DNA from: Streptomyces coeruleorubidus
Lineage (GTDB): Bacteria > Actinomycetota > Actinomycetes > Streptomycetales > Streptomycetaceae
DNA: 64,000 nucleotides
Assembly (NCBI RefSeq): GCF_008705135.1
Contig: NZ_CP023694.1
Location: 7,849,001 to 7,913,000, forward strand
Reading direction: 5' to 3'
Shown: positions 35,521 through 44,083 of the stretch, piece by piece
How positions within the stretch are numbered: position 1 is the stretch's first letter
How the letters are laid out: the number at the start of each line of letters is the position of its first letter
Position numbers and translations under genes: made by a program
The notes under the pieces: generated by a model
What the model was told of the DNA's origin: nothing
Database searches by the model: none
Seen by the model: only the letters and a program-made list of their open reading frames with translations

Positions 35521-36838
35521 GGTCCGGGTGCAGCGCGAACGCGCGGTCTGCGGGGGCCGGCTCAGACCGGTCGACCGCCTGCCGGAGCAGTTCGCGATGG
35601 CGGAGCAGCGCCTGCCGCCGTTCCGGCGGCGCGAGCAGGAGCAGGTCGTCCAGTCCGGCCAGCATGCGCCGGCAGACCTGCGGGCTCCCGATGGCGCACA
35701 TCCGCACCTCGGTGAACCCCAGATCCACCAGCTCGGTCCACCCCGGCACGGGTTGCACCAGCCGCACGGCCCCGCCCCGGTCCCGGTGCAGGGCGGCGTC
35801 CAGCGGTCGCCGGCTCAGCGCGGCCAGGAACTGGACGACGCGGTCCAGCGCCTGGACAGCCGTCGTCGGATCGTTGATCGCGGACGACAGGGCGCGCAGC
35901 GCGATGTCGGACAACTGCCGCAGCCCGAAGCCGAGATCCTGGTGGTAGGTCCGCTCCACCCCCACCGAGACCGCGTAACGCAGCGCCCTGCGCGGCGGTA
36001 CCGGTCCGCCGTGGACGGCCAGCACGGGCATCCCGGGCACCACGAAGTCCCCGATCCGCGGGATCAGCCGCAGCACGACCCCGTGCCTGCGAGCCACGCG
36101 CACCAGCCGCGCGATGTGCACGTCCCGCAGGACGCCCGCCCGGCCCTCGTGCGGCACCCACGCGGTCGCGGGACCGAGGCGGGCGGCGTCGTCCTGCCCG
36201 CCCGTCGACACGGGCATCGAGGCCGCCACCCGGAACGACTCCGTGGCGATCCGCGCGATCACATGGCTGATCCGCATCAGCCGCAGGGTGGTGTTCACGT
36301 ACAGCACGAAGAGCAACAGGCTCAGCGCGACCATGCAGAGGGTGAGGGCCGACTGCACCAGGGGCACCGTGGTGACGGCACGCGGGTCGTCGACGCTGTC
36401 GAAGGAGGCCAGAACCAGCAGGGTCAGCACGAAGGTCGCCAGGAAGACCGCGAAGGTCGCCTTGGTGATCCGGCTCCGGACGAAGATCCGCACCACGCGC
36501 GGGGTGAACTGCCCGCTCGCCATCTGCACGGCCACCAGCGAGATGCTGAAGACCACACCGATGAACGTCATCATCGCCGAGCCGACCGCGCTCACCACCG
36601 CCTTCGCGTCCTCCGCGAACCGCAGCAGCTCGGCGAGCGTGTCGTAGTCACCCTCGTCCCGGAGCGCTTCGACGATGGCCGTGTCCAGCGCCTGGGCCCC
36701 CACCCAGACTACGAAGACGCTCACCATCGCGGCCATGGGGGCGAACCAGAACGTGTCCCGCAGATACTCCCTGAGCGGCGACAGCGGACGGGCGCGACGC
36801 CTCGCCGTGGAGCCCTGCGTAACCATCCACTCACTCAT
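35504..36838 (-). CDS. DUF2254 domain-containing membrane protein
   Basis: 444-residue membrane protein of the DUF2254 family, function unknown. Four hydrophobic segments are visible near residues 30-51 (FWFAPMAAMVSVFVVWVGAQ), 80-106 (with MMTFIGVVFSISLVAVQMASGQFTPR, the family signature), 126-146 and 162-185. A long soluble C-terminal region follows (about 200-444, with YHQDLGFGLRQLSDIALRALSSAINDPTTA, a strongly conserved family segment). The ATG at 36838 has AGGG upstream. It stands alone, transcribed away from tRNA-Leu and ending at a terminator shared with the aldehyde dehydrogenase gene. Confidence 0.88.
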   Translation of the reverse strand: MSEWMVTQGSTARRRARPLSPLREYLRDTFWFAPMAAMVSVFVVWVGAQALDTAIVEALRDEGDYDTLAELLRFAEDAKAVVSAVGSAMMTFIGVVFSISLVAVQMASGQFTPRVVRIFVRSRITKATFAVFLATFVLTLLVLASFDSVDDPRAVTTVPLVQSALTLCMVALSLLLFVLYVNTTLRLMRISHVIARIATESFRVAASMPVSTGGQDDAARLGPATAWVPHEGRAGVLRDVHIARLVRVARRHGVVLRLIPRIGDFVVPGMPVLAVHGGPVPPRRALRYAVSVGVERTYHQDLGFGLRQLSDIALRALSSAINDPTTAVQALDRVVQFLAALSRRPLDAALHRDRGGAVRLVQPVPGWTELVDLGFTEVRMCAIGSPQVCRRMLAGLDDLLLLAPPERRQALLRHRELLRQAVDRSEPAPADRAFALHPDRQGIG

Positions 36839-36980
36839 GGTGTGACCCTAGGGGCATCGGGGCGCGAGGTCCCGGACCCCCGCCCTGGGGAAGGAAACGC
36901 AGGTGAAAGGCACTGCGAAACCTTGGTATGGTTGTCCATGTCGCCGCCGGGCAGAGCCCCGGCAGGGCGGCAGACACCTG

Positions 36981-37065
36981 GTCCGGGTGGCGGAATGGCA
37001 GACGCGCTAGCTTGAGGTGCTAGTGCCCTTTATCGGGCGTGGGGGTTCAAGTCCCCCCTCGGACA
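36981..37065 (+). tRNA. tRNA-Leu (GAG)
   Basis: An 85-base class II tRNA. The acceptor arm GTCCGGG pairs with CTCGGAC, the anticodon stem is CTAGC/GCTAG with loop TTGAGGT (anticodon GAG at 37014-37016), there is a long variable arm TGCCC...GGGCG, and the T arm is GGGGG-TTCAAGT-CCCCC. The discriminator base is A and CCA is not encoded. A terminator follows. Confidence 0.96.
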
Positions 37066-37078
37066 CTTGCTCCACGAG

Positions 37079-37109
37079 AGGTGCCGACCAGTTCTGGTCG
37101 GCACCTTTT
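37079..37109 (+). terminator. intrinsic terminator after tRNA-Leu
   Basis: AGGTGCCGACCAG (37079-37091) pairs perfectly with 37094-37106 and is followed by TTT, giving one of the few classical hairpin-plus-T terminators in the window. Confidence 0.85.
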
Positions 37110-37156
37110 CTGTGTTCCACGTCCCCGATCGTGCAGGGCGCTGCGTGGTGCGGCCC

Positions 37157-38983
37157 TCAGACTCGGTAGCCCCGCAGTTTGCGGTACAGCGTCGCCCGGC
37201 CGATGCCCAGCGCCGCCGCCGCGCGCGCCTTGTTGCCGCCGTGGCGGCGCAGCGCCTCGAGTATCGCGGCGCGCTCGGCATGCTCCATCGGGCTGAGGGG
37301 CCGCGCGGCCGGGCCTTCCCGCACGGCGTCCGGCAGCTCCGCCCGGCGGACCGGCCCCGACATCCGACGGTGCTCCGCTAGGGCCCGGACGACATGGGCC
37401 AGCTCGGTGACGTTGCCGGGCCACGGGTACCGTTCGAGCGCGCGCAGGGCGTCCAGTGTCCAGGTCAGCGGTGGCTGCCCGGGGGCCGGCCGCGGCGCCA
37501 GGGCCGGCAGCAGCTCCCGGATGTCCTCGGTGCGTTCCCGCAGCGGGGGGAGGGGCACCGAGCGGGCGGACAGTTTGTCCAGCAGGCGCTGGAGGCAGGG
37601 GCCGACCGGCGCGCCGGGGGTGTAGGTGATCAGCAGCCGGGTGTCCGGGTGCGTGTCGAGCAGGGAGTTGAGGGCGGCCACGCCGGGCTGCGCGAGGCGC
37701 TCGGCGTGCCGGAGCAGGAGCGGGCGGCCGGCCGGCCAGGTGGGCAGGGCCCTTTCGAGCCCGGGGTCCTGCGCCGCGTCGGCGATCTCGACGGCCGCCC
37801 GTGCCGCCGTGCCGAGCAGTTCCAGAGCCAGGGCGGACTTGCCGGTTCCGCGTTCACCGGTCAGCAGCAACGGCTCTGGTGAGCGGGCCAGTTCGACGGC
37901 ACGCCCGACGGCATGGCGCCAGGAGACCGACGAGCCGGTCAGCGAACAGGGCGGACGCGGCACGGCCGGGACCGACGGCACGGGTCCGGCGAGCGGCTCC
38001 AGGACGGCGACGATCCCGATGACCACGCCGTCCAGTCGTACCGGATCGATCCGCGCGACCGACCCGGCGCCCTCCGGCAGCTCGGGCACCATGGGCGGCT
38101 CGGGCACGCCCGTGCCCTCGGGCTGCCCCACCTCACGCACGGCATCCGTCTGCCGCGCGCTCACCGCCGTACGCTCCAGCGCCTCGAGCACCTCGGGCGT
38201 CAGCAACTGCTGCGCGGAGTCGCTGATCAGGCGGTTACGACCGTCCAGCGCCACCACGGCCCGGTCGGCCACGGCCCGGTCGGCCGCAGCGTCGTCGGCC
38301 ACGGCCCGGCCCGATCCCCCCGCCGCCCGCACATACGCGTCCAGCAGCACCCGCTCAGCCCGCCCCGCCCGCGCGCGCAGCTCCGTCTCGACCGCCGCGG
38401 CGGCGGCCTCGGCGAGTGCCGCCTGCGGGTGCGGCGAGCGCGCGGTGCCCAGCCGCGACGCGGGGGACGCGACGGTCAGCGTGCCGACGACCCGGCCGCC
38501 CTCCGGGGCGAGCACCGGGACACTCACGGCGGACACGTCCTGCCACCGGTCGAGGAAGTGCTCGGGCCCGTGCACCTCGGCCCGGCGCCGCATGCGCAGG
38601 GCGAGGGCCGCGCTGTTGTTGCCGACCTCCTGCTCCGACAGGACGGGACACGGATCGAGCCCGGGCAAGCTCCCCGCGGTCCACAGCACGCGCAGCCGCT
38701 CGTCGGTCAGGACGAGGAGCGACCGGTCGGCGCCCAGGGCCGGGACGATCCGGTCGAGCACCGGCCGGGCCGCACCGAGCAGCGCCGACTCCACTGGCCG
38801 CGGGGGAGCGACGGCCGGCTCCTCCAAGTCGTGCGGCACACCGAAGAACCGCGCCCGCCGCCACGCCGCGACGACCTCCTCCGGAACGCCGCAGGGCAGC
38901 GGACGCCCCGACAGGAACCGCTCGCGGGCGAGACGCAGCGAGGGCGGGGCGGTGGCTGCGGGGGAGGAGTTGGTCGTGGTCAC
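37157..38983 (-). CDS. NtrC/AcoR-like regulator with GAF-type sensor, degenerate AAA+ domain and Fis HTH
   Basis: 608-residue transcriptional regulator of the acetoin-regulator type. An N-terminal GAF-like sensor region (~80-220, with CPVLSEQEVGNNSAALALRM) is followed by a PAS-like part, a shortened AAA+ domain (Walker A LLTGERGTGKSALALELL; VPLPPLRERTEDIREL; RYPWPGNVTELAHVVRAL) and a C-terminal Fis helix-turn-helix (ILEALRRHGGNKARAAAALGIGRATLYRKLRGYRV). The GAFTGA loop that contacts sigma-54 is absent, as expected for an actinomycete without RpoN. The GTG start at 38983 is my best choice but uncertain. It is divergent from the hydroxyquinol genes and its likely binding site is the palindrome at 39098. 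Confidence 0.85.
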   Translation of the reverse strand: MTTTNSSPAATAPPSLRLARERFLSGRPLPCGVPEEVVAAWRRARFFGVPHDLEEPAVAPPRPVESALLGAARPVLDRIVPALGADRSLLVLTDERLRVLWTAGSLPGLDPCPVLSEQEVGNNSAALALRMRRRAEVHGPEHFLDRWQDVSAVSVPVLAPEGGRVVGTLTVASPASRLGTARSPHPQAALAEAAAAAVETELRARAGRAERVLLDAYVRAAGGSGRAVADDAAADRAVADRAVVALDGRNRLISDSAQQLLTPEVLEALERTAVSARQTDAVREVGQPEGTGVPEPPMVPELPEGAGSVARIDPVRLDGVVIGIVAVLEPLAGPVPSVPAVPRPPCSLTGSSVSWRHAVGRAVELARSPEPLLLTGERGTGKSALALELLGTAARAAVEIADAAQDPGLERALPTWPAGRPLLLRHAERLAQPGVAALNSLLDTHPDTRLLITYTPGAPVGPCLQRLLDKLSARSVPLPPLRERTEDIRELLPALAPRPAPGQPPLTWTLDALRALERYPWPGNVTELAHVVRALAEHRRMSGPVRRAELPDAVREGPAARPLSPMEHAERAAILEALRRHGGNKARAAAALGIGRATLYRKLRGYRV

Positions 38984-39097
38984 GGCACGCACCACCGTAA
39001 CGGGTTCGGTTGAACGAGCAACAACGGGCCACAACGGACCACAACGGGCGGCAGCTGCCGTCCCCCGCCGACCGGCGCCCCCTCACGGACCCGCCCG

Positions 39098-39116
39098 GTG
39101 TCTCGTAATGAGACAC
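39098..39116. promoter_or_regulatory. palindromic activator/operator site before hydroxyquinol operon
   Basis: GTGTCTCGTAATGAGACAC is a perfect 7-5-7 inverted repeat in the divergent promoter region. Eighteen bases of it (TGTCTCGTAATGAGACAC) recur identically at 43944-43961. The NtrC-like regulator next door is the natural binding candidate. Confidence 0.75.
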
Positions 39117-39196
39117 CCGCGACCGGCCGGACCGCTCCATGATCTTGGACACTCGATGTCCGCCCCCCGTGTCCCCCGCCCCGGTAGGAGAGCCCC

Positions 39197-40936
39197 GTGT
39201 CCACCGTCGTCGAGACCGACGTCCTGATCGTGGGCAGCGGCCCCGCCGGAGCCTCGGCCGCGCTCGCCCTGAGCACCTACGGCGTGCCCAACATCGTGGT
39301 GACCCGCTACGCGAGCCTCGCCGACACGCCCCGCGCGCACATCACCAACCAGCGCACCATGGAGGTGCTGCGCGACCTCGGCGTGGAACAGGAGGTCGTC
39401 GCACAGGCCACCCCGCAGCACCTGATGGGCAACACGACGTTCTGCACCAGCCTGGCGGGCGAGGAACTGGGCCGGGTGCGCTCCTGGGGCAACGACCCGC
39501 TCGTGCAGGCGGAACACGAACTCGCCAGCCCCACCCGCATGTGCGACATGCCGCAGCACCTCATGGAACCGGTCCTCGTGAACGCGGCCGTCGCCCGCGG
39601 CACCCGGTTGCGCTTCGAGACCGAGTACCTCTCCCACACCCAGAACGCCGACGGCGTCACGGCCACCGTCCGCGACCGGCTGCGCGGGGACACCTACGAG
39701 ATCCGCGCCGAGTACCTGATCGGCGCCGACGGCGGACGGTCCAAGGTCGCCGCGGACGCCGGGCTGCCGATGGGCGGCCAGATGGGCGTGGCAGGCAGCA
39801 TCAACATCGTCTTCGAGGCGGACCTGGCCAAGTACACCGCGCACCGCCCCTCCACCCTCTACTGGGTCCTCGCGCCCGGCGCCACGGTCGGCGGCATCGG
39901 AGCGGGCCTGGTGCGCTGCGTCCGCCCCTGGACCGAGTGGCTGATCGTGTGGGGCTACGACGTCACCGCGGGCGCCCCCGACCTGACCACCGAGTACGCC
40001 GAATCCGTCGTGCGCCAGCTCGTCGGCGACGACGACATCCCCGTCACCATCAAGTCGTCCTCCGCGTGGACCGTCAACGAGATGTACGCGGAGCGCTACG
40101 CGAACGGCCGCGTCTTCTGCGCCGGCGACGCCGTGCACCGGCATCCCCCGTCCAACGGCCTCGGCTCCAACACCTCCGTCCAGGACGCCTACAACCTGGC
40201 CTGGAAGCTCAAACTCGTCCTCGACGGCACCGCGCACCCCAGGCTGCTCGACAGCTACACCGCCGAACGCGCGCCCATCGGCCGGCAGGTCGTCACCCGC
40301 GCCAACCAGTCCATCCGCGAGACCGCCCCGGTCTTCCAGGCCCTCGACGGTCTCTCCCCCCAGACCCCCGAGCAGCTGTGGGCCAACATCGCCGCCCGCA
40401 AGGACAGCACCGAGGCCGCCGGGAAGCAGCGCGCCGAACTGCGCGAGGCGATCGCCTTCAAGGCGTACGAGTTCAACGCGCACGGAGTCGACCTCAACCA
40501 GCGCTACGCCTCCGGCGCGATCGTCCCGGACGGCACGCCCGACCCCGGCTTCGCCCGCGACCCCGAGCTGCACCACCAGCCGTCCTCCCGCCCCGGCGCC
40601 CGGCTCCCGCACGCCTGGATCACCTCGGGCTCCCGCACGCTCTCCACCCTCGACACGGTCGGCCGGGGCCGCTTCACCCTGCTCACCGGCATCGGGGGAG
40701 AGGACTGGCTGCGGGCCGCCTCGGCCCAGGACCTCCCGGTCGCCACGGTGGTGATCGGCCCCGGGCAGGAGTACGAGGACCCGTACGGCGACTGGGCGCG
40801 CCTGAGGGAGATCTCCGACGACGGCGCTCTGCTCGTGCGCCCCGACGGTTTCGTCGCCTTCCGGCACGCGTCCGCCGCACCGGACGCCGGCGAACTGCTC
40901 ACGGACGCGTTGCGGACCGTCCTCGGACACGCCTGA
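39197..40936 (+). CDS. FAD-dependent aromatic monooxygenase (2,4-dichlorophenol/phenol hydroxylase-like)
   Basis: 579-residue flavoprotein hydroxylase of the PHBH/TfdB group. Motifs in order: the dinucleotide-binding VLIVGSGPAGASAALAL (residues ~8-24), the NAD(P)H/FAD motif YLIGADGGRSKVA, and the second FAD motif VFCAGDAVHRHPPSNGLGSNTSVQDAYNLAWKL. A C-terminal thioredoxin-like domain follows (~430-579). The GTG at 39197 has TAGGAG upstream. It precedes intradiol dioxygenase and maleylacetate reductase genes, so it most likely hydroxylates a phenol or resorcinol to hydroxyquinol. The ring substitution pattern accepted is not readable from sequence. Confidence 0.9.
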   Translation: MSTVVETDVLIVGSGPAGASAALALSTYGVPNIVVTRYASLADTPRAHITNQRTMEVLRDLGVEQEVVAQATPQHLMGNTTFCTSLAGEELGRVRSWGNDPLVQAEHELASPTRMCDMPQHLMEPVLVNAAVARGTRLRFETEYLSHTQNADGVTATVRDRLRGDTYEIRAEYLIGADGGRSKVAADAGLPMGGQMGVAGSINIVFEADLAKYTAHRPSTLYWVLAPGATVGGIGAGLVRCVRPWTEWLIVWGYDVTAGAPDLTTEYAESVVRQLVGDDDIPVTIKSSSAWTVNEMYAERYANGRVFCAGDAVHRHPPSNGLGSNTSVQDAYNLAWKLKLVLDGTAHPRLLDSYTAERAPIGRQVVTRANQSIRETAPVFQALDGLSPQTPEQLWANIAARKDSTEAAGKQRAELREAIAFKAYEFNAHGVDLNQRYASGAIVPDGTPDPGFARDPELHHQPSSRPGARLPHAWITSGSRTLSTLDTVGRGRFTLLTGIGGEDWLRAASAQDLPVATVVIGPGQEYEDPYGDWARLREISDDGALLVRPDGFVAFRHASAAPDAGELLTDALRTVLGHA

Positions 40937-40990
40937 GCGAGCAATCATGGAAGCAAGGGCAGCAGTGAACGTCGACGACGAGGAGCCGGG

Positions 40991-41860
40991 ATGACCACCG
41001 ACGCGACCGGGACCGGCGTCACCGAGCAGGCCCTCGCCAGCCTCCAGGGGGCCGCCGACCCGCGGCTGCGCGAGCTGCTCACCGGCCTCGTCCGCCATCT
41101 GCACGACTTCGCGCGCGAGACTCGGCTGACCCAGCAGGAGTGGGAGCGGGCGATCGCCTTTCTCACGGCGACCGGGCAGGCCTGCACCGACACCCGGCAG
41201 GAGTTCATCCTGCTGTCGGACGTGCTCGGACTGTCCATGCTCGTGGAGACCGTCCACGGCCACCGCGCGCCCGGTGCCACCGAGTCGACCGTGCTCGGGC
41301 CCTTCCACATGACCGAGTCGCCGGTCCGCGCGCTCGGCGACGACATCGACTTGGCAGCCGGCGGTGAGCCGTGCGTGGTCAGCGGCCGGGTGCTGTCCGA
41401 GGACGGCACACCGCTGGCCGGCGCCGTCGTCGACGTCTGGCAGGCCGACGACAAGGGCTACTACGACGTCCAGCAGCCCGGTGTGCAGCCCGCGGGCAAC
41501 GGACGCGGACTGTTCACCGCCGACTCCGAGGGCCGCTTCTGGTTCCGCACCTGCGTCCCGGCGCCGTACCCGATCCCCACCGACGGCCCGGTCGGCGGGC
41601 TGCTGCGCGCGACCGGGCGGCACCCCTACCGCCCCGCGCACATCCACTTCATCGCCACGGCCGAGGGACACGCGCCCGTCACCACGCACATCTTCGTGGC
41701 CGGCGGCGACTACCTCGACTCCGACGCGGTCTTCGCCGTGAAGGAGAGCCTGGTCCAGGACTTCACGGAGACCGACGACCCGTCCCTGGCGCGGGAGTTC
41801 GGCGTGGCGAACCCGTTCCGGCACGCCCGCTTCGATCTCGTCCTGGAGTGTGCCGCATGA
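40991..41860 (+). CDS. intradiol ring-cleavage dioxygenase, hydroxyquinol 1,2-dioxygenase-like
   Basis: 289-residue non-haem Fe(III) dioxygenase. The N-terminal helical dimerisation domain (~20-95) is followed by the beta-sandwich catalytic domain with STVLGPFHM, GAVVDVWQADDKGYYDVQ (first Tyr ligand region, ~157), PYPIPTDGPVG (Tyr193) and RPAHIHF (His217 and His219), the Tyr2-His2 iron set. ATG at 40991 after GAGGAG; its stop overlaps the next ATG. It opens hydroxyquinol between the ortho hydroxyls to maleylacetate, consistent with the reductase that follows. A chlorocatechol 1,2-dioxygenase is the alternative but the N-terminal domain favours hydroxyquinol. Confidence 0.9.
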   Translation: MTTDATGTGVTEQALASLQGAADPRLRELLTGLVRHLHDFARETRLTQQEWERAIAFLTATGQACTDTRQEFILLSDVLGLSMLVETVHGHRAPGATESTVLGPFHMTESPVRALGDDIDLAAGGEPCVVSGRVLSEDGTPLAGAVVDVWQADDKGYYDVQQPGVQPAGNGRGLFTADSEGRFWFRTCVPAPYPIPTDGPVGGLLRATGRHPYRPAHIHFIATAEGHAPVTTHIFVAGGDYLDSDAVFAVKESLVQDFTETDDPSLAREFGVANPFRHARFDLVLECAA

Positions 41861-42948
41861 CGTTCCGGAACGAGTTCTCGTACGAGACCCGGCCCGTGCG
41901 GGTCGTGTTCCGGCCCGGCGCGGCCGTCACCGCGACCCCGGGCGAGGCCGCACAGCTGGGCCTGCGGCGGCTGCTCGTGGTGTGCGGCAGCCGGGGCGAA
42001 GCCGTCGCCCGGGCGGTCGCGGACGCGCTCGGCGACACCTGCGTGGGAGTGCACGCCGAGGCCCGGATGCACGTACCCGTCGAGGACGCCGACCGGGCCG
42101 TCGCGGCGGTACGGGCGGCCGGGGCGGACGGCTGCGTGGCCGTCGGCGGCGGCTCCGCGATCGGACTCGGCAAGGCGATCGCCCTGCGCACCGGACTGCC
42201 GCTGATCGCCGTGCCGTCGACCTACTCGGGTTCCGAGATGACCCCCGTGTGGGGCCTGACCGAGCACGGCACCAAGCGCACCGGCCGCGACCCGGTCGTC
42301 CAGCCCCGCAGCGTCGTCTACGACCCCCGGCTCACCCTCTCCCTCCCCGTGCCGCTGACCGTGACCAGCGGCGTCAACGCGCTCGCGCACGCCGTCGAGG
42401 CGCTGTACGCCCCGGACACCTCGCCGCTGATCTCGGTCATGGCCGAGGAGGGCGTGCGGGCCATGGCCGAGGCACTGCCGCGACTGGCCGCCGACCCGGA
42501 GGACCTGGACGCGCGCAGCCGGGCGCTGTACGCGGCGTGGCTGTGCGGCACGTGTCTCGGCGCGACCACGATGGGGCTGCACCACAAGGTGTGCCACGTG
42601 CTGGGCGGCACCTTCCAACTGCCGCACGCCGAGACGCACACCGTCGTCCTCCCGTACGTCCTCGCCCACAACGCCCCCGCCGCCCCGCACGCGCTGGCCG
42701 TACTGCGACGGGCCCTCGGCGCCGACGACGCGCCCCGCGCCCTGTGGGAGCTGGCCGGCCGCCTCGGTGCACCGCGGTCCCTCGCCGCACTCGGCCTCGC
42801 GGAAGGCGACGTGACACCGGCGGCGGACCGGGTCGCGGGCGAGCCGTACGCCAACCCGCGCCCGGTGACGGCGGACGAGGTCCGGGCCGTGCTGCGAGCG
42901 GCGTACGAGGGAGGCCCGCCGGAGCCGGCCGAGGGAACCCCCCTCTGA
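41857..42948 (+). CDS. maleylacetate reductase (iron-containing alcohol dehydrogenase family)
   Basis: 363-residue dehydrogenase. The NAD-binding segment AVGGGSAIGLGKAIALRTGLPLIAVPSTYSGSEMTPVWGLTEHGTKRTGRD is typical of maleylacetate reductases, followed by the metal-region helices GLHHKVCHVLGGTFQLPHAETHTVVLPYV with the His residues. ATG overlaps the dioxygenase stop (ATGA), so the two are coupled. It reduces maleylacetate to 3-oxoadipate, which enters the beta-ketoadipate route. This completes a three-step funnel from a phenolic compound. Confidence 0.92.
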   Translation: MTFRNEFSYETRPVRVVFRPGAAVTATPGEAAQLGLRRLLVVCGSRGEAVARAVADALGDTCVGVHAEARMHVPVEDADRAVAAVRAAGADGCVAVGGGSAIGLGKAIALRTGLPLIAVPSTYSGSEMTPVWGLTEHGTKRTGRDPVVQPRSVVYDPRLTLSLPVPLTVTSGVNALAHAVEALYAPDTSPLISVMAEEGVRAMAEALPRLAADPEDLDARSRALYAAWLCGTCLGATTMGLHHKVCHVLGGTFQLPHAETHTVVLPYVLAHNAPAAPHALAVLRRALGADDAPRALWELAGRLGAPRSLAALGLAEGDVTPAADRVAGEPYANPRPVTADEVRAVLRAAYEGGPPEPAEGTPL

Positions 42949-42968
42949 CGACGCGTACTTGACGCGCA

Positions 42969-42993
42969 CTTGCGGACAGAAAGTGACCGCAAG
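42969..42993. promoter_or_regulatory. inverted repeat before NmrA-like gene
   Basis: CTTGCGG (42969-42975) and CCGCAAG (42987-42993) form a perfect 7-11-7 inverted repeat 19 bases before the NmrA-like start, in the likely core promoter. It resembles a MarR/HxlR-type operator; no cognate regulator is adjacent. Confidence 0.45.
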
Positions 42994-43011
42994 GCTCTCT
43001 ACGGTCGTGCC

Positions 43012-43848
43012 ATGACACAGACGCAGAAGATCCTTGTCACCGGCGCCACCGGAACCGTCGGCCGCCAGGTCGTCGCCGAACTGCTCGCCCGGGGCCACGA
43101 GGTCCGCGCGCTCACCCGGGACGCCTCGAAGGCCGCTTTCCCGGCCGGTGTGGAGGTGGTAGAGGGTGACCTGACGCAACCCGACGGTCTGGCCCCGGCG
43201 TTGGAGGGGATCACCGGCCTCCACCTGATCACCTTCGGCGGGGCCGCCTTCACCCCGCTGGAGACCGGCCCGCGCATCCTGGAGCTGGCCCGCTCGGCCG
43301 GCGTCCGCCGGATCACCGTGCTGCACGGCGGCGGACCCACCCCGCTGGAGGACGCGGTGCGCGCCGGCGACGGTGTGGAGTGGACCGTGCTCATGCCGGT
43401 CGAGTTCATGGCCAACGCCCTGGAGTGGGCGGACGGGATCGCGGCCTCGGGTGAGGTGCGGGAACCGTTCGTCTCCCGGTTGAGTGCCATGGTCCACGAG
43501 GGCGACATCGGCGCCGTCGCCGCGGTCGCGCTCACGGAGGAGGGGCACGCGGGCCAGGAGTACGTCATCACCGGCCCCGAACTGCTCACCGTCGGCGACA
43601 AGGTGGCGACGATCGCCGCCGCCGTCGGCCGCGAGATCGCGCTGGTCGAGCTGACCGAGGAACAGGCCGTCGAGCAGTGGCGGGCGGCGGGCCTCCCCGA
43701 GGACGTCGTCGGCTTCCTGCTCGAGGCGTACGGCAACACTCCCGAGGTGGGCCGCACGGTCGCGAGCACCGTCGAGAAGGTCACCGGCCGCCCGGCCCGC
43801 ACCTTCACCCAGTGGGCGGCGGAACACGCGGACGCGTTCAAGGCGTAG
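43012..43848 (+). CDS. NmrA-like NAD(P)-binding oxidoreductase
   Basis: 278-residue atypical short-chain dehydrogenase. The Rossmann motif is ILVTGATGTVGRQVVAELL, then ALTRDASKAAF and VVEGDLTQPDGL, the usual pattern of NmrA/azoreductase-like proteins. The catalytic Tyr-x3-Lys of classical dehydrogenases is not seen, as is normal for NmrA proteins, which may sense redox state or act on quinones. I start at ATG 43012; an upstream in-frame start at 42970 would overlap the inverted repeat. It follows the hydroxyquinol genes in the same direction but probably has its own promoter. Confidence 0.87.
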   Translation: MTQTQKILVTGATGTVGRQVVAELLARGHEVRALTRDASKAAFPAGVEVVEGDLTQPDGLAPALEGITGLHLITFGGAAFTPLETGPRILELARSAGVRRITVLHGGGPTPLEDAVRAGDGVEWTVLMPVEFMANALEWADGIAASGEVREPFVSRLSAMVHEGDIGAVAAVALTEEGHAGQEYVITGPELLTVGDKVATIAAAVGREIALVELTEEQAVEQWRAAGLPEDVVGFLLEAYGNTPEVGRTVASTVEKVTGRPARTFTQWAAEHADAFKA

Positions 43849-43860
43849 GCGGCACCGGGC

Positions 43861-43950
43861 GGCCGTCTCCGGGCATCGCAAGCCGTCTCCGGCCGTCTCC
43901 GGCTGTCTCCGGCCGCCGCAGGCTGTTTCCGGCCGTCTCCGGCTGTCTCG
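43861..43950 (+). repeat. 10-bp tandem array of GGCYGTYTCC-type units
   Basis: Nine consecutive 10-base blocks lie in perfect register: ggccgtctcc, gggcatcgca, agccgtctcc, ggccgtctcc, ggctgtctcc, ggccgccgca, ggctgtttcc, ggccgtctcc, ggctgtctcg. Seven follow the unit GGCYGTYTCC. The last block runs directly into the palindrome at 43944 and supplies its TGTCTC arm. Confidence 0.85.
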
Positions 43951-43961
43951 TAATGAGACAC
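43944..43961. promoter_or_regulatory. second copy of the TGTCTC-GTAAT-GAGACA palindrome, before yceI-like gene
   Basis: TGTCTCGTAATGAGACAC is identical to 39099-39116, and the match continues for three more bases (CCG). It lies 123 bases before the YceI-like gene start, at the end of the 10-bp repeat array. Confidence 0.75.
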
Positions 43962-44083
43962 CCGTCCCGGAGGCCGGTCCCGCAAGATCGACAAGGGGGT
44001 GTGACCGCAGCATGGTGCGGCCGTCGGCGTGCGCTGAAACCGCCGCTCGTACGGCCGTGCCACCCCGAAGAAAGGTGAACCAC

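Noticed and set aside
39083..41824. A 913-codon open frame antisense to the hydroxyquinol genes
   Set aside because: Mirror frame of the monooxygenase and dioxygenase genes; no motif, no ribosome-binding site, low-complexity translation.
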